Shown here: positions 55,110 through 64,000 of the stretch, piece after piece
Layout of the letters: each line of letters opens with the position of its first letter
How positions within the stretch are numbered: the first letter of the stretch is position 1
Source of the DNA: Pinus tabuliformis
Taxonomy: Eukaryota > Streptophyta > Pinopsida > Pinales > Pinaceae
Length of the DNA stretch: 64,000 bases
NCBI GenBank assembly: GCA_031772625.1
Contig: CM062813.1
Span: 764,460,720-764,524,719 of the forward strand
Reading direction: 5' to 3'
Notes under the pieces: model-generated
Told to the model about the DNA's origin: nothing
The model's input: the letters and a program-made list of their open reading frames with translations, nothing else
Databases searched by the model: none
Translations under genes and position numbers: made by a program

Positions 55110-58100
55110 ATTGTTGATTAAACTATTTTATGATGATTTGAGTGTCACCAGAAATTTGTAAACGTCGACATCCTTTAACAAGTGCAAAGAATAATAAGTG
55201 GCGAAGGGAAAGGAGTTCTGCATAGTTATTTGTCCCTCCCCCCAGTCCCATCTGAATCTTATAGTAATGGGTATTAGTGATATGAAGTAGAATGCCTCCA
55301 CCGTAGCCCTATTGTTGAGCCGAGCCATCAAAATATGCCCATGGAGTAGCATAATCAATGAGTTTAGCAGAGATGATGCGGGCAGGTGGTTCATGGGTAT
55401 CCTCCGGGATGCATTGAAAAGTTGTAATGAGGTGAGCAGTGGCTAGTGCCCAACGAGGAATTGTGTCTGTAAATATAATTTTGTTCCTTTGTAGCTAGAT
55501 GCACCAACATATCAATACATGTAGATTACGTATTCTATGAGAGTGTGCATTAGTCCACCATCGGTGCCATGCCTCCCTGATATTTGTCCCTTGCCAACAA
55601 GTCTGTATATTTAGCTGTGATGTAACTTCAATCCATATAGAGGTAGAAATAGGGCAATATAGGAATAGATGATCTACTGTTTCCATTTCCTGTTTGCATA
55701 ATACGCACCAAGATGGGCCATGAAAGGTGCGTTTTTGTAAGTTATCCCCAGTAGGGATCTTATTTCGGAGAATGCACCACATGAGTAGTTTGGCCCAGGG
55801 TGATGCCTTCAGTTTCCATAGAGCAGACCACCACTAGTTAGATGCAAATGGTTTGTGATCTGTGTAGATATGTAGGTATCCATGTTTAGGGGAGTATTTC
55901 CCATTTGGAGAGAGACCAATTAAGCTCATCCTCCCCAGTTACCCTTACATGTGATTCCATCAGTGAATTAATGTAAGAAAGCCAATTAACCTGCCAGTTG
56001 GGGGGGATGCCCAGTGTATCAGATGTTTTCCAAGCCTGTCTAAAGATATTAGTATTATCCTGATCTGCAATATGAGCCAAGGTAGTGAAGCCTGCGGTCG
56101 AGAGGTGTTGAATCAGCTCTTGGGGAAGTTGATATGCGTTCCCACAGCCTATCCATGGGTCCAAACCAATACGTACTTGATTGCCATTGCCAATCTTCCA
56201 TGTCAGTCCATCCCTGATATATTCTAGTGTGTTTAGGACCCGCCCTCCATACTGTTGATATATTTGCTCTGTCCCAGGATGGGAGTTTGATCCAGTCAAG
56301 AAGATGAAGTGGGAATATATACTTCTGAGAGACAACCTCAACCCAAAGATTTATCGAGGTGAGTACATTCCATCCCAATTTTGCAGCCAGGGCACTAGCA
56401 AATATTTCTAGTCTTTTCAGACCCCATCCCCCCCATTTTTTGGGAAGTGCAATCTTTTCCCAGCTAGCCCAAGCAAATATGTGCCCTTCATGTTTGCCCC
56501 TCCAGATGAATCTACAACACAACTGTTGGATTCTACTGATAATACCCTTCGATATCCAAGCAAGTGACATCCAATATACCGGAGTAGCTTCCAGGACCGA
56601 TTTGATAAGAATAAGTCGACCCGCCCTGGAGAGCCATCGATGGTGCCAAATATTTAGTCTCCTTTCTATTTTGGCCACTAGCCAAACCCAGTCTGCTATC
56701 TAGTAATTTGTAGGTTTTAATCGAAAACCCAAGTATTTCAGGCCATCATCAAAATGCAGAGGTGAATGGGAATTGTTGCAGTGCGGAGTGTATCTCATTG
56801 GGTGTGCATCCAGTAGTAGATATAGTAGACTTAAGTTGGTTGCACTCCATACCAGTGGCGAAACAAAAGGATCGAAAAGCAGCAACGAATGCAGTGGTAT
56901 CCCCCAATGTTCCATTCAGAAAGATGAGAATATCATCAACAAAAAGCAAGTGGGTGAGTATACAATTGTTTATAATCTTGATGCGAGACTGTGGTATACA
57001 GTTGTTTATAATCTTGATGCCAGACTGTCTGCCCTGTCTTTTGTCTGCAGTAATGAGGCGGCTCAGTCCTTCCATGATTAATAAGAAAAGAAGAGGTGAG
57101 AGTGGGCATCCTTGTCGAAGGCCTCTCTCCGCATGGAAGAATGATGATGCTGAACCATTGATCAGGACACTGTATGAAACATTAGATATACAACACATGA
57201 TCCATTGAATGAATGATAGAGGAAAGCCAAGATGAGTCAATAACATCCAAATATAGAGCCAGCTGGTGCGGTCAAAGGCTTTAGCCAGATCAATCTTGAG
57301 AACCATACCTTTAAGTTTCTTAGTTTTGATGGAGTGTAGGGCCTCCTAAGCTGTGCCCACAACTTCATGAATGTGACGATGGTCAAGAAATGCAAATTGC
57401 TCCGGGGATATGTGCTCAGATAATATGGGCTTGAGGCAATTAGCAATAATCTTGGCTATGATCTTATAGATACAATTGCAAAGAGATATAGGCCTGAAGT
57501 CATTGAAAGATTGAGGGTCATCAATCTTGGGAATAAGAGCAATGAAGGTTGAGTTGAAAGCATCATACATCCGCCCCCTTGTTCGACAATCTTCAATGAT
57601 CTGTAGGAGCTCGTTCCCAAGGATGTCAAAGAAAGCAAGGTAAAATTCTATCGATCAGCCATCAGGTCCAGGGCTCTTATCCTTCTTGAACCACTTTAGG
57701 GTGTCTTCCAATTCCCCCATGGTAATAGCAAAAAGTAGACCCTCTCCTTCTTGAACCACTTTAGGGTGTCTTCCAATTCCCCCATGGTAATAGGAAAAAG
57801 TAGACCCTCTCCTGCTTCTTGATCCACAAATCTGGGAAAGTGGCTGGCCACCTTGATGATCTCAGCAAGATTTACCTCCGGTGGAGCTCTGAATAGTCGA
57901 CCGAAATGGGAAGTACTAAGAGTAGCCAATTGGTGGAAGGTCTTTGCCTGTGAACCATCGTCATCCTCCAGTTGCCATATAGTGTTGATAACCCAACGCC
58001 CATTTGCAAATCGGTGATAAAACTTTGTGTTTTCATCCCCCGCCTGTAACCATATGGCACGACTTCGAAGGTGCCATGTTTCCTCTCGGTCCTTCAAGAT

Positions 58101-59119
58101 TCTATTACGGTCCATTTCTAGTTTGATGAGTCTTTCTTTTGCCTCAGAGGAGACAAACCCACGACCTTCCCTGTCCCCCAGATATTCAAGCTCCAATTCC
58201 GTGTCTCTCAGAGTCTTCTCATCTTTGATCCTTCTTTCCCTTGCCCATTCAATAGATTTATGTTTAAGGGTAAGCAATTTATTGGCAAAAACTTCAGAGA
58301 CCGATTGACCATATGGGGGTAAGTAGGTCTTCCAATGCTTTGTAACCATCTGTATGTAACCCTCATCCTTGAGCTAGGTGGAGTTGAATTTATATGGTGC
58401 CTTTGGTTTACGGTTGCCACAAGAAAATTCAAGATAGATGGGCAAGTGATCAGACAATCCCCGAATCCCACCCATTGACGATATAAGGATATATGGTCCA
58501 GTAAAGTATCCTTAAGCAGAAATCTATCCAGCCTCCTAGCTAGTGCAACATCTCCAGTCCTCCTATTTCGCCAGGTGGGTTGCAGTCGGGCCATGGGGAT
58601 ATCAGATAGATGGTGGACCTCCATTAGAGACCGGAACACCTCCGATAGAGAGTCACATTGCGCATTTTGACCCCATGATTTGGCATGACCAATAGAGAAG
58701 TTGAGGTCACCCTCAATGATAATGTTATCAGCTTGCATATAGTCATGATTAAGTAGCTGGTGCCAGAATGGTGCCCTATTGATGCAGGGCCCATAAACAT
58801 TGATGATTCTCAGCTCCCTCCCAAATTCCGAAGAATAAATATCAGCCCCAATGATACCTTCCCCTCCCCAGGAATTCAACAACTTTACAGACCTAAGATT
58901 GTAGCCCAGAGCCATCCCACCAGACCACCCACGAGCGTCCAATGCATGAAAATGCCATCGCCGGATAATAACCACAAGAATGGGGGTGATCAATGTATAG
59001 GGTGCAAGAGTCTCCTGAAGAAAAATAATATCGACCAATTTCGCCTCTAATAACCAACGGAAGGCTAGTTTCTTAGTGGGACTAGCTAGCCTACGACAAT
59101 TGTAGGAGAACCACTTCAT
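55110..59119 (-). pseudogene. LINE ORF2: endonuclease, reverse transcriptase, zinc finger, RNase H
   Basis: ATG 59119 (MKWFSYNCRRLASPTK). Endonuclease to about 58350: IIFLQETLAPY, GWSGGMAL, INVYGP and EGDLNFS. RT from 57600: FIALIPKIDDPQSFNDFRPI, LKIDLAKAFDRTSW, GLRQGCPLSPLLF and catalytic LLFVDDIL near 56940. A thumb-like part and a C-terminal zinc region follow (WCVLCKQEMETVDHLFLYC, 55700). A last RNase H part has YFDGSAQQ, NNYAELLSL and ISGDTQIII (55400-55130). Stops and shifts separate at least six pieces, one caused by a 65-bp duplication. Plant L1 elements often carry such an RNase H. Confidence 0.9.
57681..57810. repeat. 65-bp tandem duplication inside LINE ORF2
   Basis: 57681-57745 and 57746-57810 differ at one position. 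65 is not a multiple of three, so the duplication shifts the frame. Confidence 0.88.
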
Positions 59120-59129
59120 GGAGAACCAG

Positions 59130-61011
59130 GGGGAAGTGAGGTCAGTGCTCTAAGGACCTTGCCAATGGGTGGTTGGCGGCCATGAGCCACATCCAGTCCA
59201 ACCTGAAATATGGCCTTCGACATGTTGGAATGCCAACCCCTAGTAGATCTAGAGGTCAGGACGGGGGGGATGATGCCAATACTACAACCATCACTAGGAG
59301 TTAGGCAGTGAACAGAGATTATAGTGATGACTCCGACTGGATTCAGTGGAATGCTCAGCAGGGGAGATAGAATCCGGGATCCTGGGGAGAGATGGGGGAG
59401 TGTGGGAGAAAGTAGGTGCAGAAGGAGCCAGTGTGCAATGTACCGAGGGGGGACAAATAACAGGTGCAGAAGTGCATATTGATACACAAGGGAAGCAAAC
59501 AGATGATCAATGAAATGGTAGAGAGGGGGTCAAGGAAAATGTACCCGCAACAGAGGCAGCCGCCACCGCAACCATACTAGATCTAGTAATATGTGGGGAT
59601 GCGGGGTGAACATGCTCCATGCAAGCTCCACGAACCGCCAGTGAATCCTCCATTGTACAGTTGTCAGGCTGTGCGGTTTCCTTGCCCCATGGATCTATAG
59701 AGGGAGTAGCATCCAACATGTTTGGGTCGAGCCACTGATGCAGAAATGGAAGCTAGTATTGACCAGTCTCTGTATAGATGCCCAATCTTATGGCATCTCC
59801 GACAGCGATATGGAACACCCTCATAATCTAGAATCTGAACCCTGCAAGTATTCCTCCAATGCAATTGCATGTTCTCCTCTAGTCCCTCCCTGGTATCAAG
59901 GTGTACCAAGATTCTTGCCATGGACATATTCCCGGTGACCATATATGATTTATCATAGTCCATGTATCGTCCTAGGGCGTTCCCAATTCTCCTAAAGACA
60001 TCTTCTGACCAGAAGTGAAGAGGTAGACCGGAAGACGCACCCATATAGGGCCAGCCCCAAGGTGTTCTTGCTCATGGTCAAATAATGGACTCCAACGCTT
60101 GAGTAGAACTGGTGCCATTTTGATATGCCAATGCTTAGATAGTACCCAGGGGATGAATTCAGCGTGCTGAAAACGCAGGGAAAACCATCCACGAGAGAGG
60201 GTCACCACCGATGGTAATTCATTGAGTACCTGTCCCCAAATCTCCAAAACCCATTGACGCAGTCGCGCTGCCGAGTATGCCCTTCCTCTGACCCGACCCA
60301 CCAATACACGGTCGGATGTATCAAGAACGTCCCCCATCTGAAGGTCGTCGCCAAAAGTGAGGGATATCTTCTTCGAGTTGGCCTTAACCCCCTTGAAACG
60401 CTTGGTCGGTCACCTAGTCGACCAAGTGAAGGTCTATGAGGTGGTACAGGGCTTGGTACAGAACCAGAACCCAACTATGTATCCCCAGTCAAGCCCGAGT
60501 GGGGTGGGGTGGTGTCCGCAAAACAACCGGAGGTGGGTGGAATGGGAAACATCGGGTAAGGGATGGAAGATGAGGGAGCAGAGGGCAAGTGAGTGTTTTG
60601 TAACGACGCCTGAGAGGGTAGAGGGTGGGATGTCCCAGGGTAATCAAAGGTAGGGGACTCCAGGGGGAAAGGGCCATGGGAGAGGAGGGAGGTCTAGACA
60701 AGATGAGAGAAACTACATTGAAGTTGGGGAGAGCGGGGGTAAATCAGGGTCAGGGGGAAAATGACCTCGTCAGGTAGCCCAAGAAATTGCTGAGAGGAAG
60801 ATGACGGACCGGTCAAGTGGTGTAACTGCTGAGCCAGAAGTGAGAAGACAGGGTAGTCCGACACCGAATAAACCCCAGGTGCACCGGCTAGGGACGACAG
60901 TATCTCCAGCGAAATGTTGTTTGATGAAACCGGTAGATGTGGGGGGGAGACCAACCAGATGGGGACCGAGGCATAGGGGTCCTCAGAGTAGTCAACAATG
61001 TCCTCGTCCAT
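59130..61011 (-). pseudogene. LINE ORF1: nucleic-acid binding protein
   Basis: ATG 61011 opens MDEDIVDYSEDPYASVP, an acidic start typical of plant L1 ORF1. 60337-59972 holds a DUF4283-like domain (RLRQWVLEIWGQVLN, GWFSLRFQHAEF, GPIWVRLP). A zinc knuckle CRRCHKIGHLYRD with the last Cys changed to Trp is near 59770. A Pro/Ser-rich tail reaches the ORF2 start. Frame changes occur near 60690, 60330, 60030 and 59700. ORF1 would bind the LINE RNA. Confidence 0.82.
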
Positions 61012-61257
61012 GCTAACTGAGAACCCGCAAATTAACTGCCCTGGGAAAAACCCCCAGGTGACAGATGCCCAGACAGTTTGTAACTGTCCAAAAAACGACG
61101 TCGAAAACAGGCCAATTGAGCGGAAACGGTGGGAGGGACAATCAGAGGGGAGGTGAGGGTCAACCCTTGTTACGGGCCAGTGAAGTGAACAGTTGAGCGC
61201 CTGAACCAGGCATTAGGGTAGACGCCATCGTGAGTGCTCACCTATGCCCTCCCTCTT

Positions 61258-62410
61258 AATTGGAATGGTATATCCTTTCTTTAATCAAGTTTCTTCTTTA
61301 CACAAACTCTTTTATTGGTATCATCATATCATCGGAGTGTGAGAATTTCTGAATCTACACATCAGAAATCCTACTCCAATCACTGGTTTATTGTCTCCTA
61401 CTTGTTCTTTACATTCAACAAGTTATTTAATTATTTAAACAACGATGAAAACACTATTGCAGACTACACATACATACAAATCATGAACTGAAATAAACTG
61501 AGACAATCACACAAGGGACACCGTTATTTTTGGACAATCGTCCTCGGAAAAACTCAATTCGATACAACCGGTGCAGCATATAGAGGGTTTGTATTATTAA
61601 GCAGATTTCTGAATACAACTAGGGTGCCAAATTCGGCTCACCCAACAGAGAATAAACCTGGCAGAAGTACCTCTATCCGGAGACAGATATTTTGGCAAAT
61701 CCAGCAATTGGATGATCAAACCCCACAGATGAAAATTGTTGTTCCTAGTGCTGGGCAGCGATGGTTGCTCCTGTTAGAGTCAGTCTGGTCAGCCCTCCGT
61801 CAGAGATCAAAACTCTTTGTGCATTTCAATTTTAGGTGTCCCGCTCCATTCACTCAGCTGCATTTCGCTAGGGGCATGCCATGATCTAACGGAGAAAGTC
61901 ATGCTAATCATTTCCCCTCATGTCTGGCTCCTGCTGGCTCAGGTCTTTTGTCAATAATCACCAAAGTCCATGACAGTCAAGGTCTGGTCCTTTACAGGAC
62001 AAAAGTCATTTTCTATGTTTGGGTCTAGGAATTCATCAATTTGGTCTTTGAAACATGTCCAGTAAAGCCATGCAGGCCAGAGGGAGGCCCTTACACAGCT
62101 ATGGTTCAGAGAGCTTCATCGTCATGTGGATAGACTTCGACTCTTCTTCAAAACTTCGTTTTGAAGAAAAGTCAAACAGTGTCATTTATGACCAAATTTT
62201 CCAAAAAATCTCCAGTTGACTTTTTCAGATGCAGTCATGGTTTCCGTGGCCAAATGCCCTGTCATACAGTCCCTGCAAAGATGCGCCAAAAATTTCATCA
62301 TTTGAGCCAAAATTTCAAAGGGAAAGTGAAAATCAGTGTGTTTTAAAGTCAGTGAAAAAGTGCAAAACACAACATTAGAAAAATGGGTTTTCAAGGAAGC
62401 AAAAATTAAA
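61258..62410 (-). repeat. LTR-like sequence with the GACACCGTTATTTTTGGAC block
   Basis: 61520-61650 matches, in reverse, the middle of the second nested element's LTR (18900-19025) and 45595-45700: GACACC.TTATTTTTGGAC, CGGAAAAACTCAA and TATTATTAAGCA. No coding region. The borders are not clear. Confidence 0.5.
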
Positions 62411-63571
62411 CCCATCTCTTCCAAGGCTATATATACATGTTTTTATCCAAATCAAGGGCATTGTGCTATTACAAGCCTTGGAGAGACATTGCAAAGGTGG
62501 AGTGCGAAATCGTGAAGCGTTTGAGTGAGTGGGAGCTGGTTTTAGAGGGCGCGACGCACATACCCAGGAGCGCGGCGCACTCACCGGGCGCGACACACAC
62601 AGAGCCAGCCCGCAGTTGAAAGTTTCCACAGGCGCGGCGCATACCCAGAGCGCGGCGCACACAGACTAGGGGCCGAAAAACATTGCCAAACCACTTCGAA
62701 TTTTGGTGAATGCTATCAAATCGAGAGGTAGGCCTTACGACATCACCTGTTTGTCAAATTTTATCAATGATATGGTGTTTATAGAGATGTTTGAATGCCA
62801 CCAAAATGCATAAGGTCAACCATAAGAAATCACCAAGAAAATGATGGCTAGGGTTGTTAAAATGTGTTGTTAGTGCCAAGGTTTCACTCCACTCACTTTT
62901 TCCCCTCACCTATCATTTTTCCCATCTCCCCTTGATCATTTTTCCTAAAACCCCTGCCCTAAATTACTACCAAACCCTCTCCCTATCCCTCCACTATTCG
63001 GTCAACACAAAATCACCATAAGACTAGCTCATTGTGCAAGCAAGGAGGTGGAAGAAAGGTGCATGGTCGAAAAGTTGAAGAGTCAAACGATTAGGAGCAA
63101 TTTAGGGGGAGCGCGGCGCACTCATTGGGCGCGGCGCACACAGAGCCCGTCCACTGTGTAAATCCGCCACTGGCGTGGCGCACTCAGAGCGTGTGGCACA
63201 CTGGGCATTGCGCGCGGCGCACAGGGATATAAAGCCCAGAAACCAACTAATTCGCCCAAAAATTTTGTGGATGCTCATCAAATTTGAAAGGTAGGCAACC
63301 TACCTCCACTCTTGCATCAAACTTGAAAGGAATAGCATGGTTTTAGGAGTATAAATCAAATGCAAAATTTTTATAAAGCAAACAAAAGAAGACACAAAGA
63401 AACCATGATCCTAGGGTTTGTGCTACAGTAACAGTGCTGCCAAGGTGTTTCAAACCCTACCCCATCAACACTATACCCAAACTACTCCCAAGTCCCTGAC
63501 AAATCTCTCCCTTTAACCCCTATTCCCATTACATCATTCCCTTCCTAATATTCCCTATTTTATTGTCCCCT
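62411..63571 (+). promoter_or_regulatory. CpG-motif region with TATA boxes upstream of the PMD-like gene
   Basis: TATATATA at 62428 and GATATAAAG at 63229 are TATA-like. Two clusters of GCGCGGCGCAC words (62549-62660 and 63111-63222) stand out in AT-rich DNA. Each is followed by the same order of words: GAAA, AATTTTG.GGATGCT.TCAAAT and then a donor-like AG/GTAGGC (62726 and 63290). TTGGTGGCAG at 63572 could be the acceptor of a leader intron. Regulatory function is inference. Confidence 0.4.
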
Positions 63572-63581
63572 TGGTGGCAGA

Positions 63582-63989
63582 TTGTCAGAGCAACTACCAA
63601 CTTCATTGGAATCAAAGGGCAGCATAAAACTCAGGGTACAAACAACAGTAATGGCATCCGAAGTTTCATCAGAATATGAGGAGGAGACCCACAGTGACAC
63701 AGCTTCAGGAGAAAGGGCCCACAGGAGACATCACCGGAGTGGCAGACATCTTAGAGATGAGCCAAACACCCTCACCGAGTTGCAGGCATGCCCTCTTGCT
63801 ATGTCTTGTTTCCAGCACTTAGCATGTTTTGAATTTTGTCAGAGGGTGGCAAATGTCAGAGTTCATCATGAGTTGGCCCGTCTTTTTGCACTTCACCTAC
63901 ATGGAGGACAGTCTATATTGGCTGGGGTCACTTTCACATTGACACCCGAAACCATATCAGTGGCAACAGGCATACCAAACATTGGAGAG
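63582..63989 (+). pseudogene. PMD-like protein, N-terminal part, interrupted by a stop near the window end
   Basis: 136 codons from ATG 63582. A Ser/Glu/Arg/His-rich start is followed by CFQHLACFEFCQRVANVRVH, LARLFALHLHGG and FTLTPETISVATGIPNIGE. The last element mirrors the plant mobile domain motif (strand, acidic residue, then GLP..G), as in the gene at 23255. A TAG at 63990 falls directly before WH, where a Gln codon (CAG) would be expected, so this copy is probably dead. The gene would continue past the window. Which retrotransposon it belongs to cannot be seen. Confidence 0.55.
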
Positions 63990-64000
63990 TAGTGGCATAA

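Larger units (their letters stand above)
54614..61242 (-). mobile_element. Complete L1-type LINE, decayed
   Basis: 6.6 kb flanked by a perfect 15-bp duplication TATGCCCTCCCTCTT (54599-54613 and 61243-61257). On the minus strand it has a 5' untranslated region of about 230 bp, ORF1, ORF2 and a short A-tail, seen as T's overlapping the left duplication. Stops and frameshifts occur in both frames. It inserted into older LTR sequence of the host intron. The intact duplication and 5' end show full-length insertion, unusual for LINEs, which are mostly 5'-truncated. Confidence 0.92.

Noticed and set aside
62549-63222. CRISPR-like or rRNA-derived GC-rich repeats
   Set aside because: Spacing is irregular, units are only 11 bp, and nothing around them resembles rRNA or a CRISPR array; this is a plant nuclear sequence.

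Overview
This is plant nuclear DNA, AT-rich and very dense in transposable elements. I read it as the inside of one host gene from a seed plant with giant introns. A gymnosperm such as a conifer is most likely, but that is inference from intron size, old nested LTR retrotransposons and a Tat-type element; nothing in the window names a species.

Host gene (+ strand). Three short exons (3791-3845, 4302-4358, 51753-51830) have proper GT/AG borders, and the codon phase carries across each junction. Together they encode an acidic stretch followed by the start of a ribosomal protein bS6 domain (RHYEIVYLIHEDNADEV), closest by recollection to the plastid S6-like protein RFC3. The intron between exons two and three is 47,394 bp. 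The next intron runs at least 12 kb to the window edge. Upstream exons with a transit peptide are not recognised.

Giant intron, left to right. It holds unassigned sequence, then a hAT DNA transposon (5573-8380, 8-bp target duplication), then an LTR-like repeat starting at 9226. A solo LTR (11326...43679) is broken by two insertions. The first is a minus-strand Copia-type element (11604-17142). The second is a three-level nest: an outer Copia element (17521-43079, duplication ATCAT); in its 5' LTR a second element (18125-36999, duplication TTGAC); in that element's gag a young Tat/Gypsy element (19999-35441, duplication GTACC). After the nest come the 3' end of another minus-strand Copia, several LTR pieces and the 5' end of a second hAT (to 49779).

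The Tat element is the most interesting part. Its gag-pol lies on the minus strand, with an extra RNase H after the integrase. Convergent to it, on the plus strand, is an intron-containing gene resembling the plant mobile domain (PMD) family, preceded by a perfect 16-bp hairpin rich in GTACGC. The same palindromic motif recurs in both LTRs and in the leader. A second PMD-like reading frame begins at 63582 and runs off the window, preceded by clusters of a different CpG motif, GCGCGGCGCAC. This suggests a recurring module: retrotransposon, antisense PMD gene and an element-specific CpG repeat.

Last intron (51831 on). It has LTR pieces and a complete but decayed L1-type LINE (54614-61242) flanked by a perfect 15-bp duplication and carrying a C-terminal RNase H, then more LTR sequence and the second PMD-like region. 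Almost every transposon frame is broken by stops or frameshifts. The Tat element is the least decayed.
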